A DNA stretch of 64,000 nucleotides from assembly GCF_040807025.1 (NCBI RefSeq), contig NC_090953.1:20940997-21004996 (forward strand). The letters run 5' to 3'. The notes under the pieces were generated by a model. It was not told the origin of the DNA. It worked only from the letters and a program-made list of their open reading frames with translations, and ran no database searches. Of the stretch, positions 13,591-27,500 are shown in pieces; positions within the stretch are counted from its first letter, which is position 1, and the number at the start of each line of letters is the position of its first letter. A program made the position numbers and the translations under genes. Source of the DNA: Struthio camelus (lineage: Eukaryota > Chordata > Aves > Struthioniformes > Struthionidae).

Positions 13591-16500
13591 TCTGATGGAA
13601 ACAAAAGGCATAGCAAACAGTGGCCTCCGGTCTATGCAGGAGAAAAGAAGGATGTGTCCAGGGAAAACAGGACATGTGATGGACTTATCCCTCTTTTTCC
13701 CCCAGAGTGTCTCCCCACCAGCTTTTAGCAAGACAATTTTGATACCACCACAATTGGGGGGGGGGGGTGGAGCTGATAAACTGTTATGGTTGCATTATCA
13801 ACCTCTCAGGACAATCGGAGATAAAAATCTTCTTTAATTCTACAATGTGTGTATGACCCTGCCCTTCATCTGACCTGACTGCACTTCTTATCGCTCCAAG
13901 GTGCAAGTGCCCTCTAAAAGACAACCGGGCAAGAAGGCCCCAGGTCTGAGCTGAAGGGCCAGCTCCGTCACGCTTGAGCACCGTTTCTGCGGTTGCCAAG
14001 GGCAGTGCCTCACCTGTGGCCCCAAGCCTTTCCCTTTCCAAGGGTGCTGAGCTTTCCTCTGTCCCCAGCTGCCAGCTCCCTCTGATTAATCCCACTGTTT
14101 CTCTAAGCGCTGCCGGAATGCTGCACCTGAAGCCACTCTGGCTGCAGCTCAGCAGATTTCTGTGTGCTGATACAATCTTTCTCCTTTTCCCCCCACAGAA
14201 CAGGTTTTTTCTTTTTTTTCCCTACTTTGTCACTCTTTGGCAGTGTCTTGGTCACCTGAGGAGCGTTTGGTACCTTGCCGCAAACGCATGTACATCCGAG
14301 GAGGGAAATGAAGCCTTAAGCTTTTGGTGGACAGTCTGATGGAAAACTGCACACGCAGGTCCAATGGCCTCCTTTGCAGACAGATGGACGGACAGACAGT
14401 TGCACTGTTGTTGGGGTTTCAGATCTCCAGAGCTAAAAGCCTCCCTATGAACCCTGTCTAGAAATAGTAAAGATTTTCCCTCTAGATTTCTGTTCACTGT
14501 GTGCAAATAGAAATGCTATTAACAGTGCACACTTTTTTGAAACCTAGACTTTGTCTGTGTTTTAGCGGCTGTTCTCAGTGCTGCTCACAAACATGATTTC
14601 ACAGTCCATCTCCTGGAGCCCTGTGATATGTACCGAGCTGTAGCATATAAATTGAGGTTGCCAAGGCCGTCCATTCTTTGTGTGGAAATTCTGCAGGTTC
14701 GCAAATGAGGACTCCTTTTGGGGGGGGTGAGGGGGAGGGCAAAGACTGGAAAGATGATAGTACTATATCCAGCCAAAGCAGCAGAAGAGGGAGAACACCG
14801 TTACATGTATAGGATCTTTTCTCTGCCCAGGCATTGTAGTTTCAATCTTCAATAACCAGAAGTGCTTGGAATGATTATGAAGTGGTAGCAAGAGCTTTCA
14901 TCAGCCTCACCAGAAGCACTGGCTGCTGTGTTTGCAAATTCCGAAAACGTCAAATTTATTCACACACACTCCCAAATTCTGTAATCCTCTTTGCCAGTCT
15001 CTGGTATCTGCATCTTGCTTGTCCTCTTAACAGTGACCAGATGGGGGTTCAGCCAAAGAGCTAGCTAGTGATTTCACCTGTGAGTGATTATGCTGCCTAT
15101 AACCTTTCCTTTCAAACTATTCAGTGTGGAAGTTACAACTCCACTTCCAGAGAGTTAGCTTGTATTCTTGTGGCTACCTATATTAGAGATTATAAAGCAG
15201 CATGAACTTAGACACAGCCAGTAAAAAAATAGTTCTCAGCTTTGTATCTCCTTTGCTTTAAACACTTCCATGTACCATGTTCCCAATGTCTTTATGTGAA
15301 GACTGAGTTAGATGCCTCAGTGAAAAAGCAGCAGGCCTCATTTGGAAAGACAGAGCTGGTAATCGAGGGAGGGAGACGATAAGGAGAACCACCACCAAAT
15401 ATTATGGCCCAGATCTCAAAGAGGGTTTCAGTGGAAGTTTGAGCATCAAGATACCTTTGCAGATCTCGATACACCTGTCAAAGAACAGTAAAAGTCACAA
15501 GGCATTTCCGCAGTTGCTTCTCTTGCTTTGAGATCCAAAACGTTTTATGAGTTCTGTTGTACTAGAGACATAGAACTACTTCTTCCTCGCAGAACAGATT
15601 CGGATATAGACTGGGTCCATCAGAGAATCCTTAGCCCAAGTTTTGTCAGATTACTAGCTGTACAACCATTCGTATTTATCACTGTTCAATTGCTAGAGAG
15701 TTTGAGGGATCAGCATCAGTCTTGGTTAATCAGTAACTCAGGGCGTTTCTGTCTGTTTCCTGGGTTTGTTGAAGGGCCTATAAATAAATGGCCTGAGAAG
15801 TAGCCCTGTGTTAAAGAGGTAGAGTAGGAGGTAAACGGATCGTGGATTATAAATAGTGTTTTATTTAAAAATCAATAGACCTTTTTGTAAAAAGCATAAT
15901 GAAAATGTTTTGTTTAATAACAAAGTCTTCACCACTTCTTGCAAGAGACATTGCTCTAGCACGGCAGTGCATGGCAATTGAGAGAGAAGTGCCCTGTGCT
16001 AGAGAAGTCTACTTGCTTCTTTCAGCTACAGGAAATACAAAAAGAAAGTACAGCTGCCAGTGCAAAAAAGTAACTCTAGATTTGAAAAATCTTCCTGTTG
16101 AGAAATATGAGTTATATAAGCAAGGAAATGTGTTTTTCATAATTATGATCAATTCTTCCACCTAACTATTACTTGTAAAATTTAGGAAATCTAAACAATC
16201 TTGCACATAGGTGCTAATGTCAGATGCTGTTAACTTCTGTACTGTGTAAATATGACATGAATTGTTTTTCCATTTTTCAAAATTAATCTTTACAATTTCT
16301 GTACAGCTCTATTTCCGTATGTTCTCTCTCAAGCTAGAGAGTACACAGATGAAAAATTCTCCACCACTTCTGCTCCACAAGTTGTGCAGTTCTACTGCAT
16401 CTGTTAGTGCAGAATCTAGAAAGAGTATTTTACTAGGCTGGCTCCTGTTCCTCTTCTCCTTTTTGTTCTTCTCCCCCGCCCCAAACCAGTGCTCCACAGA

Positions 16501-19500
16501 GTACCTGGTCCACAGGGCACTGGTGGAATTTCCTGAAGCCAGAGCAGCGTTATGTCCCCGTGCTAGTCTTCCACATGTTCCACATTAGGTGAAAAGCTTG
16601 AGCTGTCAAACACCAGGTTTTCACCTGTTGCCTTTGAAAATGCTGCCCCATTTTGCCTGGGAAAAGAGTGTGGGCCCTACATAATGTTTCTTATGAAAAC
16701 AGAAATGTGCGTAGTGTGCGCAGCCCATGTCTCTGAATTCCCACGTTTGTTGACTTCTGATGAGCTTCACATTGAAACTGTTGGCATGCAGCTTTGGAGC
16801 AGTGAAAGACAGAGAAGCGTATAGCGTTAGAAACAGGAACAGAAAGCTTACTCAAGCCTGTGGCATTTTGCACAGTTAAAATGCCAACAGCCTCTTGCTC
16901 TTTGCTACAGCATTTATTACAGCTGCCCAATGGGTGGGATGATCTTGTTCCCACTGAAACAAAGTTCAATTTGAGCTAAGAATCTGCTCTCATTTTTGTA
17001 GCAATCCTTACAAGGTATCTTTCAAGGATCCTCAGCCAGAGTGAACATGAAGAGAGGTTTGAGTTAGACGCATTTACTGCTCTGTGTGCCGTGGTAGTCT
17101 AAAACATTGAAATATGGATATCCTTCACCTGTAAGTTACCCTTATGCTATTGATTTCCAATTACGGTGTGGTTTTGATTTTGAAAGTCGGATTCTGATAT
17201 TTGCACTTGAGAGACTGAAGCGGTTGAGAGGCATCGTTTTCCCCTGAGCTGTACAGTGCAACTGTCACTAGATTTAATAGAAATAACCCTCCATGGTAGA
17301 TGTGACATCGGGGTCTGAAATTCAGTGTAATGAGAGAAGTTAAAAAAGGAAAATGTAAGGAACTGCTCTGTGTTTTAGTGACCAGTATCACTCAGTGTTC
17401 CTGATAGCATATATATCATTTTCTGTTCTTTTTTTTATCATAGATAGGTACTTTTCTGAATACCGAGAAGTATATTTTTGCATGTTCTTGATTATACGTA
17501 CAATTTCATGAGATCCATGTCTTCAGGCCAGCAGTGGGATTAAGTCTGCACGTCAACATTGATTATAGGGTTAAGAATATTGCACCAGCCCCACCAAAGA
17601 CAAGAACCAGCACATTTTTCCTGCGGGAGTAGACTTCTGAAAGCAGCAGTCAGATTCTTCAGGGCAGAGCTGCTACCCCAGAATAGGTGAGACTGCTTTT
17701 CTGTGTCTAGCATGAGACATAATTATGCATTACTGTACTTAATTGTGCATTATTGTATTGGGCAGGGAAGGTATTACATCCTCTACCATGAAGCTTGACA
17801 GAGCTCAGGATACCTTGACCGTTTTAGGTCAAGCAAGGGAGTAATCTCACTCATTTCCAGATAGATGCTGTGGTATCTGATGTCAGATTCTGAACCGCTG
17901 TTCTTAATTTTTTAATGTTCTAATCTCTTTTTGTTTGTTAATATAACTTTGGCTTTACTCATTTTGGCTCATTTTGAGTCCAAGCTCAGGTAGTGCCTGA
18001 AGCAGTATAAGCCTTATTTCCTGTGCCATCATCTTTCTTGAAACAGGCAAAGATTAATCCATGGCTGAGGCATTATCTAGAGGAGAAAGCAAGACATGAT
18101 GCAAGATTTTGTTTGTGGTACAGGGTGAATGTGTTTTCCAGCTGTGTATTATGTAGGGTGAGCCAATTGTTTAATGATGGGGTTCAGATGTCAGTTACAG
18201 CCCACGTGAGGCAGTGGTTGGTGGCTCAAGGTGGCTGACTGCATACAGGTGCAGTAGGGCACCTACCCCTCTGCGTGGAGGCAGGAGCTCCTGAAGGGAA
18301 AGAGGTAGGCTAGAGGGAGTCCCGCAGGCTGGGAGCTCCAGCACCCTGATCTCTGGGAAAGCCTTCAGTGCTCCCTCTCTCTTAGGTTATCATGGCTATA
18401 GGAAGGCTTAAAACACAAAAATGTTTGTATTATTGTCCTAAATTTCTATTAGTAATAGGGAAAAAAATGCAGAACATAGTACTGCTTCTTCAGCATATCT
18501 CACTGTGAGGCTCTGAACTGCATCTGAGAGGAGTAAGTATCTACCATTGCCATGTGAAGGATTGTGTATGCAATGGCCTTGGACCAAGTTTAGGATCATT
18601 GCTGTGTCCAAGAGGCTCCAGCAATATGTGTCAGTGCAGGAGTGAATGACAGATCTATCAAACGTTTAACTTCCTAATGCTTCCCTTGACTATCATGCCC
18701 AGCAAATGCCCCCCACAACACTGTGGCAAAGAGCTTACCCTCTGCCATCTTTTAACAGCCTGCCATCCTCAGCCACACAGGTTTTACTTCCTTGCAAGCG
18801 CAGACTAAAAATAGCAAGATGGTCCTCATGCTTCTCAGTCAACTGGGTTAGTGCTGCACGAACAGAATCCTGACTTTATAGAGCCAACTATTGGCCCTTA
18901 CTGTTAAGAGTAATTGTTTGTTCCTAACTTTCTAATCTTGCCTGCTTTCAGCTCAGTAGGTTTCTCTTGAAATTAGCTCAGTTTTGCTGCCTTATCTGTA
19001 AGCAAAGCTCCCTATGTGTCGGGAATTACAGGTTTTATTAAAATATACAAATATCCTGGAATCCATGACTCCTGCAACAGCTATGACAGAAATGCAGGCT
19101 AAAGTATAATTTACACTTGCTCTGTCTCCCTCTTTGTCACTCTTGATGTTCAAGTGCTCCTCAAACCAGAAGTCTCCTAGCACCTAATTTAGAATGTTTA
19201 AGAAGTTGTTCATGCTGCTCTACGGACAGTGGACAAAATTGGCGTCTGCCTTATCCTCTTACCTTTAAAACTTGCACCAGCTTTGAATCTGACCCACTGT
19301 CAAACAACCTTGTTACCCAGTGTAAAAAGAAGAGACTTTGGCCTCATGTTGCCAGTGCTCGCTTGAAGTTGTCAAATTTGTCCTGCCATGTCATTTTAAA
19401 TTCTTTCCAATAAAGTGGGATAACATAGTTTTAAAATGTCAAAGGCCATAGCTTTTTTTTTTTTTTAAGAATATGTTTCCATCTCTTAGGAGGCTATTAA

Positions 19501-22500
19501 CAAAACTAATGGCAACCATGAAAATAGATAGAAAGGGAGCTACTGTACAATGAAAAGCAATCTCTTTATAGAAAATAGCGCTAGCATTTGTACCACCCAG
19601 GATAGGGGCGGGAGGTTATGGATGCAAATTCTCTCTTTCTCTCCTACTTCATTTTAACAGAGTGATTTATGTATCTGCTGCTATAGCCACAAAGGGAAAA
19701 AGCGGATTAGAGGGAGAGATCACATTGCAGAAAATTACTGTTCTTGCTGCAGTTACCTCTGTGAGCCGACAGAACCATGGGCCTGACCCGTGCCAAGTCC
19801 GGCTTCTCACCCAATGGATTATGTAGCACCGCAGCAACACATGTCCATGCCAGTCTTCAACACGCTCAGCGGTTAATCCCAGGGATTTGATTCCTACACA
19901 TTACCAAGAAGCTTAGACACATGCCATTCAAGACTACAAATATATTTAGGAACTTTTTGCTGTCAGGAACACTTGGGGAGGAATATCTATTTGACAGTCT
20001 TTTGGATTTCACAGTAATCAAATCTGATAATAATGCATACCGTCTATTATTGGGCTTCAAGCAGTGAACTGAAAGCATGTCCTATAATGAATAAAAACTT
20101 TGTTGGAAAGAATTCTTTTGTTCTCACATGGGTTTGCTGTCATCTCCTGAAGTATTATTAATTTCCTTTTGGAAATGGCTACAACAATCAAAGCTTGATA
20201 TCCTTGCCAGCCATTTGGTTTAAATAAACAGCTGTATTGATTTACAGAGATGCTGGGCCTCGTGCCAGTTGTTTCTTTGCGCTGCCGCTAGGACTACAGA
20301 AGGATCCCTGACGCAGTGCGCCCTTAACTAAGCCATATCTTGTCTGCTGCATCCTCCCGTGTTCGGTTTCTTTCTACATGTGAAAGCCGGCTGGCCATTA
20401 AAGAACATAACGATTTATGGTGCGAAAGCTGGAAGTGGCCAGCTAGCTCTTGGCTTGGTTCTTTTCATCCCAAACCCACATGTTTCTCAACACCCCTGGG
20501 GATCCCAGTATTTCCTTCTAAGCTGTTTTAAGCATGAGTCTGCTTCTTCGTCTCTGCTTTTTATATTTCAGAAAGAAAGTGCCTAGAAAACAGTTTTCTG
20601 GGAGACATTTCCTTGAAGAGACTAGCCTAGAGCAGAAAATATAATTAGAATGGGAGGCCCTGACTGCAGGTTTAATGCCTTTGTCCTTAAACAGGCTATT
20701 TCACCCCTGAGAGTTATGCAGCTAAAGCAAAATAGGCTGTAAAATCTATTTGAGAAGCTGGCTAAATAGACAGTGGTTGTCTTGAGCGAGCCATGTATTG
20801 CTGAGGCGACAGTGCTAGCAAGCTAGCTGAGCTGTGTCTGCGGGAGCTGCTGGCAGCGTAGCCTGGGAGCTTCTCCAGTGCTGCCGGGCCGTGGCCCTGA
20901 AAATGGCTTGATAATTTCTGAGGTGCTTCAGCACCTTACAAGACAGTGTGAGAGTGAATAAGCCAGCTGGTTTTGGACTGAAGATAGGTATCAGAAAGGT
21001 CCTGCACATGGGAGCTGCTGAGAAAGAACTAGATTTTAATTTCTGCTGCTTGTTGTGAGTCAGGATGAGCAAGGGCAGGAAGAAGCTGTTGACTCCAGGG
21101 CGACTGCTTCTTTAGGAAACGAGTAACCTAGTTTGAGATAAATGCTGTGATGCAAATGTGATCTTAAATTATGGCTTGCAGTAAGTTCAGACTGGCATGT
21201 ATTCAGGCAGGAGAGAGTAACAAATAAATCCCCATTCCAGCAGGCTTACATTTAGTTAGGACTCATCTCCAGTTGCTGAGTTTTGTCATTAGTTGATGTT
21301 GACCTGAAACTCTCTGTGTGTCTTGCTTTTATGAACCTTGATCCTATCAAGGATGGAAGGTGGCTGGAAGGATTTGTAATGGCATATGAAGCTTTTCAGT
21401 CCTGGGTCACCATTTACCAGCCAGCTCTGGCTAGCACAGCAGTAATCAAAAGTATTTATCCAGTCGGATCGTATAGAGTTGATGGTATCAAGCAGGATCA
21501 CCCCCTTGAGGCAAACAGTAAGAAAGGTGCTGTGTGCATCGGTAGGCCAGCTCTGCAAGTGCAGAAATAATGATGTGGCAATTTGTACAAGTCCTCCTGC
21601 ATCCCTAGAAGCTCATCTTGCAGTCCTTGAGCAAAAAATATCCTGTGCTTAAAAATATATAATTTGGTTTTATTTTTGAGAGACCTTCCAAGCATCTACG
21701 TTTGTCTAGCAGATACCAAGGCTTCTAAAAGGGTTTAAGAGTGCATGTCTGTAGCTATGTGTATTTGGGTTCTGCCAGAGATTTGGCTCCATACTTGCTG
21801 AAGGCAAGACGCGCTATTATATAGGCTTGGCTTGCCTGCACAACCTTGCAGAAGCTCTGTGGCAATGTCTAAAGCAGCAGTTCCCTTTGTGCTTCTTCTG
21901 TCAGCTAATCCAAAACTTGATCTTGGAGGTACACATGGTTTTTCTGACTTCAGCAGTGGAACCTCTAAGTCCTTTAGAACTGGTGAGCTGGTTTTTAAAC
22001 TGCTTCTGTCACCAAATTGTGATATAAAAGAGACTTGCTCTGGAAGCCTCGAAGTTTGCCAGATCTGGGTTAGCATTCCTTGACTTCTAGTTTTTTGGTC
22101 ACTATATTGCGCAGATACCTATACTTAGAAGAAGACAGAGTGTGCCAGAACAGCAGCACAAAACTCCCACAACCTTTGCTTTTGTGTGGTTCATCTCAGC
22201 TGTGCCTATTCTAGAAACATAGTAGGGATAGGGCAGGGGACAAGTCCTGGGCTGTGGGCTTTACTGGAGACTGTGAAAACTGGAAACTGGCTTCTCTTGG
22301 GGTAGAACCCCAAGGGAAGACCAATAAAACCGTCCTCGATTCCCTGTCTTTTGGAGGTGAAGTTCACAGTGGTAGGTGTCCAGTACAGTTTGTTTACCTC
22401 TCTACTCTGTGAATCTCCTGTCCCTTGAGCAGAGACCCAGGGATCCAAACAACTTGTCCTGAGAAGATACTGTGTATTGCTTGGCTGCCAATGAACTGAG

Positions 22501-24340
22501 CTGGAGAGGAAAAAGCACGTTTGCAGTTTTTGGATTAGTTCATTCATTCTGTAGGATAATGATGTATTTTACATTATTATTAATTATGAACTGGAATCAG
22601 GATTACCCACCTAATCCCATATCCTAAAACAACTAAAAGGACAACTCTCCTTAAGCCTAAGAGGTAGAACTGGAATCTTAAGCATTCTCTCCCAGTACTA
22701 GCAAGGAGGTTGGGGTAACCTTTTTGTGCAATAATGTAACATTTGACCATGAAGTTCAAATTGCTCATAGGGCAGTTGCAGCATTTCCAGGATTATCTGA
22801 TGCTGAAATCTGCAACTAGCGGTGCTCATGCTACATTACATCATCTTGGGGTATTTGTGGCAATGCTTTTTAAACAAACATCACGTCAAAACAAAGTGTT
22901 CAGTTATTCCTCTAACCTGGTAAGAATGATACCCAGGGACTGGCCAAAACCAAGAATTTGTCTAAACAACGGCCAAAGATGTAAGCAGGATAAATTTTAA
23001 GATGGCTAGTACAGTAGTTCAGAATTATGCCTTTTTTTTTCCACTTTGATCTGTCGTAAATATTGGTATTTATGGTAGACTATTAGATGCCAAGGCGCTT
23101 CAAGCTTCCGTCTTTATTGCAAGTTCATATTCTGGATTTCATCTGAAATAATCTTCTGAAGGTGAGGTAAATATTTTATTTCCTAGATGGGCTCTGTGAG
23201 CATTTGCCAGTTGTGCTTATAAAGCCCCCTCCCATTTTTTTAAAAGGGTCCTGTACTTGCTTTAATAAAGATATAAAAAGGTCCCAGCAGAGTTGCAAAT
23301 CCATGGGCTGGAAGGGTTTTGCTGCTCTACTGGCAGCTTGCTTTTATCCCTATTCCTTGTAGGAGCAGGAAAGGAAAATCTTTTCCAAAGATACTGATAT
23401 TCCCTGCTTTTCCTAGACTCCAGGAGGGTTATACTTTGCATATAAATGTGTTTCTGGTCAGCAGTTGCAGTTTGCTCTCCTTTGAAGAGTGGCCACACAG
23501 TGTTCCCTTGAGCCTAGGGTCTTCTCCCTGGTAGTGGATGCCTAGAAGAATGTATAACAGGGTGCAATTGTAGAGATACTTCCTCAGATAGTCTCCCAGT
23601 CTTCAGCAGTCTGTGGCTTAGGGATCTTCTCAGTCAAAGATGGCACTTTTGTGTTTAGTAGCAATGTATTTTTTTAACCCATGAGTTTGCCTAGTTGCTT
23701 TGATCCCTTAAACATTTCGTTTCCAGACCATGTGGTAATGAGGTCTGCAGTGTATCTGCATGTTGCCTGAGGATGTGGGCCACAAACAGTATACGTGGCG
23801 CCTCCATGCTCCTCTCTCTCCAGTGTCTCATTTTGCATCATGGTGAATTTATTTTCATCACACTGAGGCACACTGTTGCTTGCAAAGCTCAAGTGAAGAC
23901 TACATCTGTGCAGGGATGCAGCAGAGCCACGGCATGGCTCGACACTCCCTCTGTGCTGCCAAAGAAAGCCGGCGTGCTGTGGCATCACATCCACCCTGTA
24001 TTAAGAGTATATGGTATGCAGTACGGGCTCTGCCCAGCACGCTGGCAAATTCTAAAATGTAACAGGGCTCTAGGGCAGGTTTTCTGTTTGTCCAAGGGCT
24101 ACCAAGGTGTTTGGAAAACAACAGAAAGACCATCCCACACACTGTCACCATAGGATGGCTTTTGTTTACAACCAGATTAAAAATGAGGCTACATTTGAAA
24201 TGTTCCTCTGTAATTTTTAGTGCTCTTCATTTTGTTTGCCTTCCTCAAGTGCATGTGAATGTGCTTATTCATATTTTGTTCTGTTTTCTTCCAGTTATTC
24301 TGCAGACTCTTCTGCTGTCTACCCCAGATTGACAGTGGTC
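13591..24340. other. Gene-free upstream DNA, second part
   Basis: No coding exon or RNA gene was recognised. It contains a G run near 13756-13766, a locally GC-richer patch at about 13840-14160, a perfect MEF2-type motif (ctaaaaatag, 18805-18814) and a T run near 19453. Single MEF2 matches of this kind are expected by chance in this length. Confidence 0.6.
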
Positions 24341-24366
24341 TATGGAGTACAAGTTGAGAAACACTG
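24330..24366. repeat. Possible hAT DNA-transposon end (old)
   Basis: The segment ends in ttgagaaacactg, the reverse complement of cagtgtttctcaa, which resembles the terminal inverted repeat of Charlie-type hAT elements (cagtggttctcaa). The upstream words (gtggtctatggag) also fit the usual end of such elements. The opposite end was not located. Confidence 0.3.
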
Positions 24367-24486
24367 GTTTTAAAGTGTGCTGCTTTACTAAAGGGATGAC
24401 CAATAGAAAAGTGATATGCACCCAAGATTTGCAGTGATGTGATTTCTGTTCCTCTTCTCAGAACCAACTTCTGCTTTTCTCTCTAG

Positions 24487-24571
24487 CTCTCTGATGCAGT
24501 GAAGCCTGAGCCGCTCAAGCCACGAACAAATTCCTTTCTGAAATGGAGTCTGAGGAATCTTCCATATGCAG
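24487..24571 (+). other. Exon-like segment of unknown function
   Basis: This 85-nt segment sits between a good acceptor (tgcttttctctctag) and a consensus donor (CAG followed by gtaaga). One frame is open throughout (LSDAVKPEPLKPRTNSFLKW and onward), but it matches nothing I recognise. It could be an exon of an unannotated or noncoding transcript, or a chance pairing. No partner exon was identified. Confidence 0.2.
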
Positions 24572-27500
24572 GTAAGAGATTTTTTTAGTGCAGTAGTTGC
24601 TCATTTACTGACCTTTGTCACAGGCAGTGCATGCTATAAACTATCTGACACAGACCAGAATCTTGATAACACCAAAAGATGGAGGTTTCTGGCTCATCTC
24701 TTCAGAAAAAAAAAAAAAAAAATTCTCCTGTATAGATAACTGGATAGTTAGGGATTCCTGATAGAGTAACAGAATAATCATGCCAAAAGATAAGTGATTA
24801 TCCTCAAAGCCATGCACAGCCTGCAAGTTATCTTAAGTGCCTCAGAGGGAATAAATAAAGCATTGTTTGCCGCTACATTCATATCTCTGTATAGCTGTCA
24901 CTGAATCTGAAGAGAGACATAATTAATGGGATAATTAATCAACCAGCTACTTTGTAGTGTTCCTAAGAGGGAATGAACATGTTTTTAGCTTCAAGACAAC
25001 CAAGTTAAAATGATGCTTCTGTCAGAGCTATTTTGATTAGATTTGCAAAACTGCCCTAAATTTTCTCTCTCTCTTCTGATCCTGTATGTGAAGGAACAGG
25101 AGGAAGTCTGGGTGCTTTCTATGGTCTGATTCCTCTGCAGCAGTGTTCTAGGCCTAGCCCCATGTTTCTGAGGCTTAAACATGGAAAATAGCGCACTTAG
25201 CAAGTTTGCACCGGCAGCATGGGACTGAAAATGCCAGCTCTCCAATGCTTACAGATTGCTCAAGGCTTTCTTCATCTCTGGATGTCTGCAATTAATATTT
25301 CAGTGTTCTCTGCTACATTTTGGGAATTTGACAAGTTAAATAAATTACGTGGCGAATTAAAGGTTAAAAAAACGTGGCCTTCGTAAGTTATTTGTATACA
25401 TATATTTTTTGCCTTCTGTTTTATGCATAGATTTGATAGGGAAGATGGTCCATAGTCCTCATGTATGTATGTGACGTACTTCCGCAGCAGCTTTGCTGTT
25501 TACTTGATACAGGGCCCATACCTTAGAGACCAGCAGGGGCAGCGGGCTGGCACCTCTGACCCTTGGTGAGGTGTTACCGAGTGAGCTAAGGTCACTCTGG
25601 AGGTTGTGTTTTGATCTTGTGTTCCTGTAGGTCAGCGCTGAGTGGAGGGGATTAAGGGATTGTCTTTAGCAATCTGTAAGAGGGGTCCGCTGCTGGCGAT
25701 AGCCTTGAAAAGAATGTTTGTCATCTGCACGGCCTGGTGTGGGAAATTCGCAGGATCACTGCATCCAGCACTGCGATTGCCAGAGAGCTCTCTCTCAAGC
25801 CAGAAGGAGCCTCGGCCAGGGTATGTGTGTCTTATCTAGCTGTGACGTTTCTAGAGGAGATGATGTTTTATAGCATATTCGTTATATGAGATATCTAATT
25901 CATGGAGAACTGGCACATTTAATGTACCTTTTCAAATGATTTCTTAATTTGCAATTTAAAAAAAATTATGTTAAGCATTTTGTCCCAAGTCTTTTTCTCA
26001 CTGTTTTTCTTGCCCACGTATAACTTCATGTATGGCTGGCTATCTGGACCACAGGACTTAAAGGAGCAGTGGCATGCTTCATAAATCGCAGTTTGTCCCA
26101 AAGCCTGCGTTAACTAGCCAGTCACCACAATTATGCACTCATAAGTCACTTCACTCAACCTTCTGGTATTAAAAAGTGATATGAAAGTGTGGTTTTGCCT
26201 TGAGGAAAATCAGTGCAGTGGAGAGAGAAGATTTTCCTGGGGCATGGCTCTGAGCCCTGCCTTGTTCACTTGACGCTGTCAGCTGGATGTGAAACCTCCC
26301 CTGTTCTTTTTCTTGCGTAAGTTCAGCCTGTCTAGTGCGGAGGATGCACCGACACAGCATGATGCAACCTAGCCAGAGGAAGGCTGCACTCCTCCGAGGG
26401 TATTAGCTGTGCTGAGAAGCAGGATGTGGTTCAGGACAATGCAAGTTTTCCCACTTCCAAGGTCTGAACTAGCTAGTGTTGTGATACAACACCGTATCAT
26501 GCAGCCCATATCCAAAAAGTCACTATGGGTAGAAACATTTAACAATCCCCTAGCAGGGTTTTAAATATACACATTTTTGTACCTTCTACTTTAAATGTAA
26601 TACCCTATATTCTACACAGACACCTCTAAGCCCGAATGTCCAAGTGCTTTCAGATCAGTAGCAAAATTCTCCATTGTGATCTCCTTTGCATTTCTTCTTC
26701 CTTCTGTTTGACTTAGCTGTCATGTCTCCCAGTAGCCCTACAGTGCTGCAATCAATGTCAAAGCAGAGAACTTTGCTTTTATTTCTCTGCAATATACTTA
26801 TGTACCCTAAGAATAATAAAAAAAATCTGAATTAATTCTGCCTGCTAAATTCTGTGATTATTAACAAAAATACAGCATAAAAATCTCTAGATCCAAAAAG
26901 AGAATTTTGTCCTTGAACATGCTGATGAGGAAAAATGTTCTGATTAGCCCTTTGGTACATTTGCAGCCTCAAAATTCCACATCTTGTGTTGCTCAAGCCA
27001 TCAGTTACTAAAAGCTGTTTGGCACAAAATCTCATTGGTATTTCAATAAATTAATTGTATCACCTGAAGACATAGTATCAGAACAGTCAAAAGGAAACAT
27101 TTGTGTGTTTGGAAGACAATTTCCTACTGCCCTGTGAGTTTCCAAGTGGGAGGATCATTCCTGTCTTTTCATTGCTAATTGTGTTACAGAACTGGTTTCT
27201 TTCGGCAGGAACTTATCATGAGATAATCTAATTGTGAATAATTTTGTTTACCAGACAGTTTTTCTTTGAAAATAATCTAATTAAAGTCTCTCAAAAATTT
27301 ATCACCTCAAATATTCCCTATTGTTGGTTCCCAGTGCTTCATTAATGCCTCTTTTATGGGTTTCTTTCTTATTCTTGATGATTGTTCCAGAAAAGTAATC
27401 TCAAATTATTTTCATCTGTCTTCCCATTGTGAAGGCCTGTCAGTTTAAAGATATAATTCTTTTATCCCTTCCTGATGCTTTCCAGAAAGTACTGTATGCA

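Noticed and set aside
13520-13837. Overlapping open frames around the tRNA-like element
   Set aside because: They run through a SINE-like sequence and a G run, with no protein similarity recognised.
18805-18814. Perfect MEF2 motif ctaaaaatag about 29 kb upstream of exon 1a
   Set aside because: About four such matches are expected by chance in 64 kb, and no other muscle motif clusters around it.
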